Source: Bacteroidales bacterium (lineage in GTDB: Bacteria; Bacteroidota; Bacteroidia; Bacteroidales; P3). From it: a stretch of 64,000 nucleotides of DNA. Shown one piece after another: positions 43,801-52,956 of the stretch; position 1 is the stretch's first letter; each line of letters opens with the position of its first letter. Under the pieces are notes generated by a model. It worked only from the letters and a program-made list of their open reading frames with translations, was not told the DNA's origin and did no database searches. The position numbers and the translations under genes were made by a program. Where the stretch lies: contig JAGCZH010000018.1 of the NCBI GenBank assembly GCA_017960475.1, forward strand, positions 62,001 to 126,000. Reading direction: 5' to 3'.

Positions 43801-43893
43801 AAAAGTTAAAAAGGTTGAAAAGTTAAAAAGGTTGAAAAGTTAAAAAGGTTAAAAGGGTTAAAAGGGTTGAAAAGGTTAAAAAAGGTTTAAAGA
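43801..43893. repeat. Low-complexity leader tract with 17-bp units
   Basis: Three successive units close to AAAAGTTAAAAAGGTTG begin at 43801, 43818 and 43835, followed by AAAAGGG and AAAGGTT variants. In the sense of the downstream recO gene it reads as a pyrimidine-rich tract. Similar tracts occur before many genes in the window. Confidence 0.8.
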
Positions 43894-43941
43894 TTACCGT
43901 TAGTTATTTTTCTTTGTTTTTTCGGCGTTATTGTTTCGGGG

Positions 43942-46263
43942 CTATCGTATTATCAATATCTTTGTGGCCGAGCGCATTGTGCCGTCTTCCGACGATGCGA
44001 ACACGTAGTACACTCCTGACGCCACTCGTTTGCCACTCTGTGTGCATCCGTTCCAGATAGCTTGTCCTCCATTGGATTGTGTCGCAAATACAACGTTGCC
44101 GGCAGCGTCGGTTATATGAACTATTCCGTTACGTGTGAAGCCTTTTATAGCTATCACTCCGTCATAGTCGGGTCTGACGGGGTTTGGGAATGCGTGAATA
44201 TCCTCCATGGGCTCGTCGAAGGCATATGTCGCTGTTGCTCGATAGGAGCACATTCCTTTGTCGGTCACTATGAACAACTCTCCACTCCAAGGCATGATGG
44301 CCAGCGAGAGTATCTTGTCGGAAAGCAGGGGAGAGTTGGTGGCGGTGAAGTGCTCTATCTGTTCTAGCCCGTTGGAGGAGAGAAGGTATAGCCCCCCTGT
44401 CGAGGTGCCCACCCATTTGCGGTTGGCTCCGTCGACAGCGATAGAGGTCACACTTTCGTATGCCAGAAGGTATTCGTTTATGCCATTCTCACTGTATAGT
44501 ATGTTGTTGCATGTCACCGTAGACCGCTCTCCTGTGCCTGCACCCGACAGGGCGGAGGCCAGGTTGTAGATCACCTTTATCCCTTTGTCGGTACCCACCC
44601 AAATATTGCCTTGATGGTCTTGCGCAAGGCTGCTCACTGTCGAGCTTTTCAGTTTGGCTCCGTTGTTGGGGTCAATATATGCCATCTTCCCTTTCCCGTC
44701 GTGTACAAAAATCCGGTTGGCTCTCCCCCAAAACAGTTTCAGGTCGTTAATGCTATCCCATATTATGTGGTCTATCTCGCTGCTGCCTGTCATGGCTTGT
44801 GTGTTGAAGGACTGCCATTGCCCGTCTTTGTCGCACACAGCCAATGCCGATGTGCTTAGCGAATTTGTCACCCAGGCGGAACCTCTCTTGTCATAGGCCA
44901 CACCACCGGTTCGCAATGAGGAGAATCCGTTGATGCTGTATGGCACAAGAGCGCCATTGGTGTTTCCGGAGTTGTATAAAGCGGTGACCTTGTTGCCGCT
45001 AATCTTCACAACGCCGCCTCCCCACGATGTCGCCATCATTGTGGATTGTTGTTTGGGGTTGACCGCGATGTCGATGATGTCACTAATGCCTGTCAACAAT
45101 CCGTCAGGGTCCTCAAGGGTGCTCCAGTTTCCATCCTCAAAAATATAAACGTCGGGGTATAGGTAACTGTTCGCATATGTTGTCGCGTGCCCTCCAGGAC
45201 ATACCAACAGTTTGTTGTCGAACGAGGTGACACGAAACGCATTGTCGGTCCACGGCGACGGCGGCAGGAAATTTTTTACCGTTACAGGATTGCTGCCATC
45301 TGTCACAGCCATGCCTGCCCAAGTGTGCGCCATCCAAAGCTTGCCGTCGCCGCTCACAAACGCATCGTTGACATCCATGTTGAGCCACTCTATATCGCCA
45401 ATCTCTTTCTGTACTGTGAGATTGTCGCTGAAAAGCTCTATCTTGTTGTCGTGGCATACTGTCAGAACCCTGTTGGTAAATCGTATATTACGTATGTTTC
45501 CTGACGTTAATGGCGCGAACGAGAGCTTTGCGGTTTCCACATATACCGTTGTGTCTATTCCCTCGTTGACGACGAGTGCCAGCAAACGTCCGTTGTTGTC
45601 GCTCTCGAGTCTCGACACACGCAGGCCTGCTATTAGGGAACTCGTGTCGTGATGCCAGCTGGTGGCTATGTTTAGCGTCTGGCTGTTTTTGTCACCATAC
45701 ATGATTCCGTTGTTGGTGGCAGCGACAATGAGACTGTCGGTAAAGGCTATGTCGTTAATGTTCATGTACGCCCCGTCATTCCCAAGAAGGTAAGTCTCTT
45801 TTATCTCCATCCGGCTGAGGTCGACGACGACTATTCCGAAGCCGCATGCCAGATAGGCGTTGCGGTTATGGAACCGTATGCTGTTTATGCTTTTGTCTCC
45901 GCCAATGTTGCTCCGTTTGATATCGGCTATGTTCGTGGCTTTGTCTCCTTTTACGAAGTCGATATTGGCGTTGCTGTATGCTATTGCCAGATAGTGAGTG
46001 CTGGCATCGTAGGCGAATGTTGAGACGCCGACGTCGTTGAGAATCGTTGTTTTGGATATCTTGTTGACGGTGTAGTCTTCGAGGTCGTAATAGAAGAGGG
46101 CTCCTGAGGCGGAGCAATAAATTCTACCCTCTGCTTCGGCTATGTTGTGGGTGTTGTTGTACGAGAAATGATCGCGCCATTTCCCCACCGCAAGCTGTCC
46201 CATGGCGTGGGTCGTCGTCACCAGGGCAATCAGTAGTGCTATCAGTCTTTTTGCGTTTCTCAT
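43942..46263 (-). CDS. porZ: T9SS attachment-complex protein PorZ
   Basis: This 773-aa exported protein matches PorZ, a surface component of the complex that processes T9SS cargo and attaches it to anionic LPS. It has a signal peptide (residues 1-22, THAMGQLAVGKWRDHFSYN). Two beta-propeller-like domains with repeated strands follow (GIVVVDLSRMEIKETYLLG, GIKVIYNLASAL). A C-terminal domain of about 85 residues (HAFPNPVRPDYDGVIAIKG ... SATKILIIR) resembles a type A sorting or FlgD-like domain. The length is close to known PorZ. It follows mreD after 24 nt, so it may share that transcript. Confidence 0.9.
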   Translation of the reverse strand: MRNAKRLIALLIALVTTTHAMGQLAVGKWRDHFSYNNTHNIAEAEGRIYCSASGALFYYDLEDYTVNKISKTTILNDVGVSTFAYDASTHYLAIAYSNANIDFVKGDKATNIADIKRSNIGGDKSINSIRFHNRNAYLACGFGIVVVDLSRMEIKETYLLGNDGAYMNINDIAFTDSLIVAATNNGIMYGDKNSQTLNIATSWHHDTSSLIAGLRVSRLESDNNGRLLALVVNEGIDTTVYVETAKLSFAPLTSGNIRNIRFTNRVLTVCHDNKIELFSDNLTVQKEIGDIEWLNMDVNDAFVSGDGKLWMAHTWAGMAVTDGSNPVTVKNFLPPSPWTDNAFRVTSFDNKLLVCPGGHATTYANSYLYPDVYIFEDGNWSTLEDPDGLLTGISDIIDIAVNPKQQSTMMATSWGGGVVKISGNKVTALYNSGNTNGALVPYSINGFSSLRTGGVAYDKRGSAWVTNSLSTSALAVCDKDGQWQSFNTQAMTGSSEIDHIIWDSINDLKLFWGRANRIFVHDGKGKMAYIDPNNGAKLKSSTVSSLAQDHQGNIWVGTDKGIKVIYNLASALSGAGTGERSTVTCNNILYSENGINEYLLAYESVTSIAVDGANRKWVGTSTGGLYLLSSNGLEQIEHFTATNSPLLSDKILSLAIMPWSGELFIVTDKGMCSYRATATYAFDEPMEDIHAFPNPVRPDYDGVIAIKGFTRNGIVHITDAAGNVVFATQSNGGQAIWNGCTQSGKRVASGVYYVFASSEDGTMRSATKILIIR

Positions 46264-46287
46264 GGACTCTTTGGCGCTGTTTGTCGC

Positions 46288-46806
46288 TTAGTTTTTCTTG
46301 TCTCGTATGAGTATGGTTTGGTATAGTATCGACAGTATCCACGTCACTAGGGTGCTTAGCAAAGCCGATATCAGTATGCCAAAAAATTCCCTCATGTCGA
46401 AGATGAGCAGTGTGTGGTATATCAGGTTGAAGGCCAGCAAGAGCAGGAAAAGGTATACCGCAAACTGCTGGTAGGAGCCGTTACGGATACTGGGGGTCTC
46501 TATCTCCTCGTCGTTGTCGTGTAGTATGATTTTGTCGAGCCAGATGATGCGCAGAAACCCTGCCGCTGTGCAGGCGAAAGTGTGGAATCCGGCCATGTTG
46601 GTGAATATGTCTATTATCAAACCTGTGCCGAACGAGATGATGAGGGTCGCTATCTTGCCAGTGTTGGTGGGTAGCATGGCTATGAAGAGTAGGTATATGC
46701 ACGGAGTGATATATCCTCCAAGGTATATGTTGTTGAACACAAGGATTTGAAGGCCCATGAGCAGTATGAATCGGCCTATATTACGCATTATCAAGGAACT
46801 ATTCAT
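46288..46806 (-). CDS. mreD: Rod-shape-determining protein MreD
   Basis: This 172-aa protein has five hydrophobic segments in the MreD layout (GRFILLMGLQILVFNNIYLGGYITPCIYLLFI). MreD is an inner-membrane part of the elongasome. The start overlaps the mreC stop by 8 nt, which supports translational coupling. The next gene on the strand is porZ, not the usual penicillin-binding protein 2. Confidence 0.9.
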   Translation of the reverse strand: MNSSLIMRNIGRFILLMGLQILVFNNIYLGGYITPCIYLLFIAMLPTNTGKIATLIISFGTGLIIDIFTNMAGFHTFACTAAGFLRIIWLDKIILHDNDEEIETPSIRNGSYQQFAVYLFLLLLAFNLIYHTLLIFDMREFFGILISALLSTLVTWILSILYQTILIRDKKN

Positions 46807-47635
46807 CGCTTTCCTCCGTTTTTTTCATCAGCTTGTCTTGCTCCTCTTTAAAATGGTTGTTGACAATGTAGACGTGGTTGAGATTATTGAAATCGGTTGC
46901 CAGACGTATGCGTATGGTGTAGAACCCGCTGCCCTGCAGGTTCTCGAATTCATCGATATAACCTACGGGTATACCTTCTGGAAATCCGTTGGCGAGACCG
47001 CTAGTGACTATGGTGTCGTTCTTGTGTAATGGGTAGGTGGTTGGTATGTCTAGAACCGTGGCATAGCGGTAGTCGCCACCTTCCCATATCAATGACCCCG
47101 TCGAATTGGTTTGTTTCAGCTTCACACTATTGCGGCTGTCGGTATGGAGCACAGGCATGATGGTCGAAAAGTTTCTCGTACAGTTGACCACAATGCCTAC
47201 AATTCCTTGTGGCGACAAGACCGCCATGTCGGTTTTTATGCCTTGGTCTGATCCCTTGTTTATCATCATGTAGTTCTTGCTCTTGTTGTACGAGTTCTTG
47301 ATGACCATGGCGTCGGTGTATGTGTAGCGCTGCTTGTATACCGTATCGTTGATTCTGAAAACGCTGTCGCTGTATGATATGTATGAGGTCTCGAGTTGCG
47401 CTCTCAAACGCGCGTTCTCTGCGGCGAGATGCTCGTTCTCGGCTTTGAGTCCGAAATAACCTGTTATCGACGATACACCGTTGTGCCAGCGCCCTGCTAT
47501 AGCGTTACCGCACCGTATTATGCGGCTCCGCTGATAGATGGTGTTCTGCGCTATCAGTATTATCGCGACAATCTCCAGAATTATGAAGACTATGATGTGC
47601 GAGTGTTTTTTTATGAATTCGAAAAGCTTCTCCAA
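46799..47635 (-). CDS. mreC: Rod-shape-determining protein MreC
   Basis: This 278-aa protein has one N-terminal transmembrane helix (about residues 12-33), a coiled coil (LKAENEHLAAENARLRAQLE) and two beta-barrel-like periplasmic halves containing VLSPQGIVGIVVNCTRNFS and DTIVTSGLANGFPEGIPVGYI. It links the cytoplasmic MreB filament to periplasmic wall synthesis. No mreB is found in the window. The gene follows gmk after 45 nt. Confidence 0.95.
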   Translation of the reverse strand: MEKLFEFIKKHSHIIVFIILEIVAIILIAQNTIYQRSRIIRCGNAIAGRWHNGVSSITGYFGLKAENEHLAAENARLRAQLETSYISYSDSVFRINDTVYKQRYTYTDAMVIKNSYNKSKNYMMINKGSDQGIKTDMAVLSPQGIVGIVVNCTRNFSTIMPVLHTDSRNSVKLKQTNSTGSLIWEGGDYRYATVLDIPTTYPLHKNDTIVTSGLANGFPEGIPVGYIDEFENLQGSGFYTIRIRLATDFNNLNHVYIVNNHFKEEQDKLMKKTEESDE

Positions 47636-47680
47636 TGTGTTTTCGTTATGTGGGTGGCGTTAGGACCAGTAGTTATGCTT

Positions 47681-48247
47681 TTAGTTTTCCAGGTATTTTT
47701 CTATTGTCTGGCGTGTCTCTTCCACGGCTCTTTGTAAGTCGTCATTGACTATGGTGACATCGAAGCGATGGGCTTCCTTCAGCTCTTTGCTTGATCGGCC
47801 CAGACGTTTCTGTAATGATTCCTCTGTCTCGGTGCCTCGGCTGCGGAGCCGCTGCTCCAAAACCTCTATTGAGGGTGGCATGATGAAAATCGCCAATGCG
47901 TCGTCGCCGAAGTATCTCTTTATGTTGATACCGCCGTTCACATCGACATCGAAAATCATAACCTTCCCATTGCCGCAAATACGGTCCACCTCCGATTTCA
48001 AGGTGCCATATCGAGTGTTGGCATACACCTCTTCCCACTCCAGGAAGTCACCATTGTCAATGCGTTGTTGGAACGCTTCTGGCGTGAGAAAATAGTAGTC
48101 GACGCCGTTTCTCTCGCCTTCCCGTGGTTGGCGGCTGGTGGCGCTGATAGAGAATTCAAAGCAGTCGAAATAGGTCATCAGTCTTTTGATGATTGTCGTT
48201 TTCCCCGATCCCGATGGGGCTGAGAAGAGGATGGCTTTTCTTTTCAT
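47681..48247 (-). CDS. gmk: Guanylate kinase
   Basis: This 188-aa enzyme makes GDP from GMP and ATP. The P-loop FSAPSGSGKTTI (about residues 8-19) and the GMP-binding block SATSRQPREGERNGVDYYFLT are present. The length is normal for bacteria. It is cytosolic and sits upstream of mreC on the same strand. Confidence 0.97.
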   Translation of the reverse strand: MKRKAILFSAPSGSGKTTIIKRLMTYFDCFEFSISATSRQPREGERNGVDYYFLTPEAFQQRIDNGDFLEWEEVYANTRYGTLKSEVDRICGNGKVMIFDVDVNGGINIKRYFGDDALAIFIMPPSIEVLEQRLRSRGTETEESLQKRLGRSSKELKEAHRFDVTIVNDDLQRAVEETRQTIEKYLEN

Positions 48248-48354
48248 GCAGGTTGTTATAGGTTCTTGTTCTGAGTGGTTGATACTTTTTTATTTGTTCG
48301 GTTGAATTTGGGGTCAGATGTAGTCGAGTGGTTGGTTTGGCGAATGAGTCAGTC

Positions 48355-49599
48355 TTAAAACTTTTTGTCAAAAATGCCGTAGAATGTCTTTACCGCCAGC
48401 GAGTCGTTATCCCAATTGTATTGTTCAGAGATGGTTTTGACATATTCCAGGGCCTCCTCTCGGTTGTCTATGGCGTTGAGGCGGATGATGAAGTCGTTGT
48501 AGCCCTTCATGTTGTTGTGGAACAACTCGTTCATGAAACGGAATTTGTCGTTGATATTGATGATTGTAAGCAGGTCGGTGACTTTGCCGGTTGATAAGCG
48601 TTCCTCTAGGTTTTGTTTTTTGTTTTCTCCCAGACTGTCGGCGATAGTACGGCTTGCGCTTGCCTCCGATGTGTGTTTGAAATAGTCGAAAAGCGACGCT
48701 TGGATATTGTTGTGTCCGGATGTCTCGGAGTCGGAGTGTGCCGAGACGGAACTTTTCTCTGTAGCGACAGGGGCTTCTTCTGTCTTTGGCGCTTTTACTG
48801 TCGATGCGACCGATTCTACCGTTGATTCTGGCATAATCTTTTTCTCGCCTATTGTTGTTTCGCCGCCTTTGTTTGAAAGCAAATCAGATAGCGTTTTTTG
48901 TGGAGCGATGTTGTCTCCAATGGTTGATGCCATTTGGGGTCTTTGCAAAGCCTCCCACAACGTCTTGGGTGACATCTCTTGGGTGTCGGAGGCGGCAGCA
49001 GGCTCCGTGGCGGGTTCTATTTTTGGCTCTGGTATTGACACGGGCTCTGGCTCCGGTTCGGGTTCCGGCTCGTGTTGTGGCTCCTGAATGGGTTCTGGCT
49101 CAATCACAGGTTCGGCGATGGGCTCAGGAACGTTCTCCGGAACAGGGGCTTCCTCTTCGAATAGGTCGTCGTTTTGTCGACCTTCTATCTCCTCCATCGA
49201 AGGTTGCTCTTCTACCTCAGACTCTTCTTCTCGTGGCTCGGGTTCGGGAGCATACACGGGCTCCGATTCGGTGTCGGCAAGCAGAATAGATGTCTCGTCA
49301 TCGATTGTGTTCGCAATGCCTGTCATTACGCTGGTTGCCACGCTGGTCTCTGCCGCGCTATAGGCGTCCTCATAGGGCTTCTCTATGTTAGATTGTAGGA
49401 CGGCTCCCTGATTGTCTGGGTTTGATATGCCATTGTCGGCAACGTAAAGTTGTAATGCTTTGTCGTAGGCACGACGAATCTTTTCCAGCAATAAATCAAT
49501 GTCGATACGGCTTGTCTCGCCTTCGTGTGTGGCCACCATGTCAATGGTGGTCAAGAGCTGCTGTATTTCGGCTTTAAGCTCTTTTATTGTGTTATTCAT
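48355..49599 (-). CDS. Pro/Glu-rich protein with conserved C-terminal domain
   Basis: This protein of about 414 aa starts at MNNTIKELKAEIQQLLTTID, since the earlier in-frame methionines give an unlikely extension. Residues 1-60 are helical. Residues 90-240 are a disordered Pro/Glu/Gln linker with perfect EPEPEPEP stretches. The last 75 residues (TDLLTIININDKFRFMNELFHNNMKGYND) form a compact domain seen in other Bacteroidota proteins of unknown function. There is no signal peptide or transmembrane helix, so it is cytoplasmic. It could be an adaptor or scaffold. The gap to gmk is 107 nt. Confidence 0.75.
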   Translation of the reverse strand: MNNTIKELKAEIQQLLTTIDMVATHEGETSRIDIDLLLEKIRRAYDKALQLYVADNGISNPDNQGAVLQSNIEKPYEDAYSAAETSVATSVMTGIANTIDDETSILLADTESEPVYAPEPEPREEESEVEEQPSMEEIEGRQNDDLFEEEAPVPENVPEPIAEPVIEPEPIQEPQHEPEPEPEPEPVSIPEPKIEPATEPAAASDTQEMSPKTLWEALQRPQMASTIGDNIAPQKTLSDLLSNKGGETTIGEKKIMPESTVESVASTVKAPKTEEAPVATEKSSVSAHSDSETSGHNNIQASLFDYFKHTSEASASRTIADSLGENKKQNLEERLSTGKVTDLLTIININDKFRFMNELFHNNMKGYNDFIIRLNAIDNREEALEYVKTISEQYNWDNDSLAVKTFYGIFDKKF

Positions 49600-49822
49600 A
49601 AAATGTAACTTATATATTTCGTTGATGTATAATAAGATAACCTTATTATGCATAAGGAAATCCAAATTGTAAAATTAGCAACTATTTTTGTATTGTTAAT
49701 CACTTTTTATATATTTTTATCAAATAGTATGGTTAAAAACTTGTTATTCTTTGATTGTCTGGGTGTTGAGCCTGTATTTCGAAAGAACAAAAGCTCGTTC
49801 GCCGAAATCTGTTTTTTTTGTG

Positions 49823-49830
49823 TAAATTTG
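49823..49830 (+). promoter_or_regulatory. -7 box of the M16 peptidase promoter
   Basis: TAAATTTG matches the TAnnTTTG consensus 56 nt before the start codon. A clear -33 TTTG is absent at 19 nt. The rest of 49600-49886 is A/T-rich with no gene seen. Confidence 0.5.
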
Positions 49831-49886
49831 CATTGGTATATTATTGTTGTAATCATTATCAAAATATTAATAATAAATAATTTAAC

Positions 49887-52805
49887 ATGAAAAGAACAGC
49901 TAAAATTCTATGTCTATTGGCCATGATGCTTTTTGTAAGCTCTTTGGCTATCGCCCAGAAGACGTATAGCTATCGCACTTTTGACAACGATCCTATTGGA
50001 GTGCGAGAGTATACTCTTGGCAACGGTTTGAAAGTATTCATGAGCGTATACAAGGACGCTCCACGCATCCAGACCTACATCGCTGTGCGCGCCGGTTCGA
50101 AGAACGACCCTAAGGAAACCACTGGTCTGGCTCACTATCTGGAGCACATGCTCTTCAAGGGCAGCCACCAATTGGGAACCACCGATTGGGGAAAAGAGAA
50201 GGTCTACCTCGACAAAATCGAAAACCTCTATGAGGTCTATCGCCGTACTTCCGACGATGCCCAGCGCACCAAGATTTACCGCCAGATCGACTCCCTCAGC
50301 TACATCGCTTCCACCATCGCTATCGCCAATGAGTATGACAAGAGTATGACTGCTATCGGCAGCGAGGGTACCAACGCTTTTACCAGCAACGACTATACTA
50401 TGTATGTCGAGAACATCCCCGCCAATCAGCTTGAGACATGGGCTAAGGTTGAGGGCGACCGTTTCCCCAACCTGGTGTTGCGTTTGTTCCATACTGAGCT
50501 TGAGGCCGTCTATGAGGAGAAGAACATCAGCTTGGCACAGGACAACCGCCGTGTGAATGAGGAGATGATGCGTGCCCTTTTCCCTCACCACCCCTACGGC
50601 ACTCAGACCACTCTCGGCACCATCGAGCATTTGAAAAATCCTTCGATGACCAACATCTACAAATTCCATTCGACCTACTATGTGCCTAACAACATGTGTA
50701 TCGCTTTGGCTGGCGACTTCAATCCCGATGAGGCGATAAAAATTATTGACAAGTATTTCGGCAGTTGGAAACCCGGCGATGTTCCCGTGTTCCGCAAGGT
50801 AAAAGAGGAACCCATCACTTCGCCCATCATTCGCTTGGTTAATGGCCAGGATCCTGCCAGCCTCACCATCGCTTTCCGCATCGAGGAGGGTAACGGCAGC
50901 CGTGACGCCCTTTTGGCTCAGGCCATGGAGATGGTACTGAACAATGGTAGCTGTGGCTTGATTGACCTCAACCTGAACCAGAAGCAGCTGTGCCTCGGTG
51001 CCTATGCTGGTACTTACACATTGAACGACTATGCCGCCTTCATGCTCGGTGGCCGTCCCACCCAAGGACAGAGCCTCGGTCAGCTGCGCGACCTGCTGCT
51101 CGGCCAGCTCGATCTGCTGAAGGCCGGTCAATTCGATGAGAGTCTTATCGAGGCCAGCATCAACCAGCTAAAACTCCAAATCATGAAGCAGGCTGAGAGC
51201 AACAACAGCCGTGCCAGCCAGATGGCTTATGCTTTCGTTCAGCACCAAACCTGGGATCAGGTGTGCAACGAAATCAACGAGCTCTCCAAGATTACGAAGA
51301 AAGATATCGTCGACTTCGCCAACCGCACCTGCAAGGATAACAACTACGTGATAGTGTACAAGAATCAGGACACCCCCGACCCCGTGGCCAAGGTTGTCAA
51401 GCCCGCCATCACTCCCATTAGCGTGAGTCGCGACAACGAGAGTCCCTTCCTGGCGCAGGTGAAGGCCGACGCCGCCAAGGTGAAGCCCATCCAGCCCGTC
51501 TATGTCAACTTCAAGAAAGACCTGCAAAAGGGCAAGACCGCCAACGGCAGCGAGGTGCTGTATGTTAAGAACAACGAGAACGCCACTTTCACTCTCCAGT
51601 ATCGTTTCGATTTCGGAAGCCGCGCCGATAAGACTATCGATATGGCTTCAGATTTGATTGAATATCTCAACACCGATAAGCACACCGCAGAACAGCTTCA
51701 GGAGGAATTCTATAGACTTGCCTGTTCTTGGAATTTTGGTGTCGAAGGCGAAAACGCATATATCCACATCACCGGTCTCGCCGAGAACATGGAGAAAGCT
51801 ATGTCTCTCGTCGAGGAAATAATGGCTGGTGTGCAGCCCAACGACGAGGCTCTTCAAATGCTCGTTGAACGCATTATCAAAAGCCGTACCGATAACAAGA
51901 CGAACCAACGCGCCGCTTTCCGTGCCTTGAACACCTATGGTATCTTCGGCGAGGATTATGTCAAGGGTACCACTCAGACCGATGCCCAGCTTCGTGCATA
52001 TACCTCCAAGCAACTCTGCGACGCCATCCACGGTCTCTTCCAGTACAAGCACCGTGTTCTTTACTATGGTCCGCTGAGCCTCAAGGAGGTCACCGACGCC
52101 GTCAATCGTATCCACAAGGTGAAACCCACCAAGGATGTGCCTGCCAACAAGGTGTACCAGCCCTTGGAGACCAAGGAAAATCAGGTTCTCTTCGTTGACT
52201 ACAATGCCAAGAACACCTACATGACCGAATACTTCCGCGGCGCCGAGTACAACAGCGGTTTAGTGCCGCAGGTCAACCTCTTCAACGAGTATTTTGGCGG
52301 CTCTATGAACGCCATCGTCTTCCAGGAGATGCGCGAGAAACGCTCACTTGCCTACAGCGCCAGCAGCTACTACAGCAATAACGGTCGCAAGGATGGCTAT
52401 TTCTATAACAGCGCCAACATTATCACTCAGAACGACAAGCTCTTCGACGCCCTCGACGCCTACGAGGAACTATTCAACGACATGCCGCAAGCCGAGGCCA
52501 ACTTCAAGCTTGCCAAGGATGCTCTTATTGCCGGCAGCCGCACCGCCCGCACCACCAAGTTCGGCATCATCAGCGCCTACCTCCAGTGTGAGAAGATGGG
52601 ATGGAAAGAGCCATTGCGTAAGCAGAACTTCCAGGCCTACCAGAAGATGAATATGAACGATTTGACTAGTTTCCAGAAACAATACATCAAAGGTCAGAAG
52701 AAGAGCTATCTTATTCTTGGCAAAGAGAGCGAGATAGACTTCAACAAACTCTCCAAATTCGGCAAGGTGAAAAAGCTTAGCTTAGACCAAGTGTTTGGAT
52801 ACTAA
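49887..52805 (+). CDS. Exported M16 (pitrilysin/insulinase-type) zinc peptidase
   Basis: This 972-aa exported peptidase has a signal peptide (residues 1-24, cleavage after AIAQ). The inverted zinc motif HYLEH is at residues 83-87 with the downstream TELEAVYEE block. A second M16 half begins near residue 560 (ENATFTLQYRFDFGSRADK) without a zinc motif, as is normal for these clam-shell enzymes. The codons look strongly biased to a few forms, so high expression is likely. It is probably periplasmic and degrades oligopeptides. A strong terminator follows. Confidence 0.95.
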   Translation: MKRTAKILCLLAMMLFVSSLAIAQKTYSYRTFDNDPIGVREYTLGNGLKVFMSVYKDAPRIQTYIAVRAGSKNDPKETTGLAHYLEHMLFKGSHQLGTTDWGKEKVYLDKIENLYEVYRRTSDDAQRTKIYRQIDSLSYIASTIAIANEYDKSMTAIGSEGTNAFTSNDYTMYVENIPANQLETWAKVEGDRFPNLVLRLFHTELEAVYEEKNISLAQDNRRVNEEMMRALFPHHPYGTQTTLGTIEHLKNPSMTNIYKFHSTYYVPNNMCIALAGDFNPDEAIKIIDKYFGSWKPGDVPVFRKVKEEPITSPIIRLVNGQDPASLTIAFRIEEGNGSRDALLAQAMEMVLNNGSCGLIDLNLNQKQLCLGAYAGTYTLNDYAAFMLGGRPTQGQSLGQLRDLLLGQLDLLKAGQFDESLIEASINQLKLQIMKQAESNNSRASQMAYAFVQHQTWDQVCNEINELSKITKKDIVDFANRTCKDNNYVIVYKNQDTPDPVAKVVKPAITPISVSRDNESPFLAQVKADAAKVKPIQPVYVNFKKDLQKGKTANGSEVLYVKNNENATFTLQYRFDFGSRADKTIDMASDLIEYLNTDKHTAEQLQEEFYRLACSWNFGVEGENAYIHITGLAENMEKAMSLVEEIMAGVQPNDEALQMLVERIIKSRTDNKTNQRAAFRALNTYGIFGEDYVKGTTQTDAQLRAYTSKQLCDAIHGLFQYKHRVLYYGPLSLKEVTDAVNRIHKVKPTKDVPANKVYQPLETKENQVLFVDYNAKNTYMTEYFRGAEYNSGLVPQVNLFNEYFGGSMNAIVFQEMREKRSLAYSASSYYSNNGRKDGYFYNSANIITQNDKLFDALDAYEELFNDMPQAEANFKLAKDALIAGSRTARTTKFGIISAYLQCEKMGWKEPLRKQNFQAYQKMNMNDLTSFQKQYIKGQKKSYLILGKESEIDFNKLSKFGKVKKLSLDQVFGY

Positions 52806-52828
52806 TCACAATCGTATTTCGATTCCAT

Positions 52829-52865
52829 GTTGCATCGTGCCGAATGGCATGATGCAACTTTTTTA
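52829..52865 (+). terminator. Intrinsic terminator of the M16 peptidase gene
   Basis: GTTGCATC and GATGCAAC form the outer stem, and TGCC/GGCA the inner stem, around a GAAT loop. A TTTTTT run follows. It lies 24 nt after the stop. Confidence 0.85.
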
Positions 52866-52956
52866 TTACCTCAAAAAATACTCTTGAACACGAATCTCAC
52901 GAATAATCATTCGTGTTCGTAAAAAAGGATTCTCTTAATGGGACAGGATGGCAACG

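Noticed and set aside
49914..51131. 405-codon minus-strand frame opposite the M16 peptidase
   Set aside because: Explained by strong codon bias of the real gene, with no domain or leader signals.
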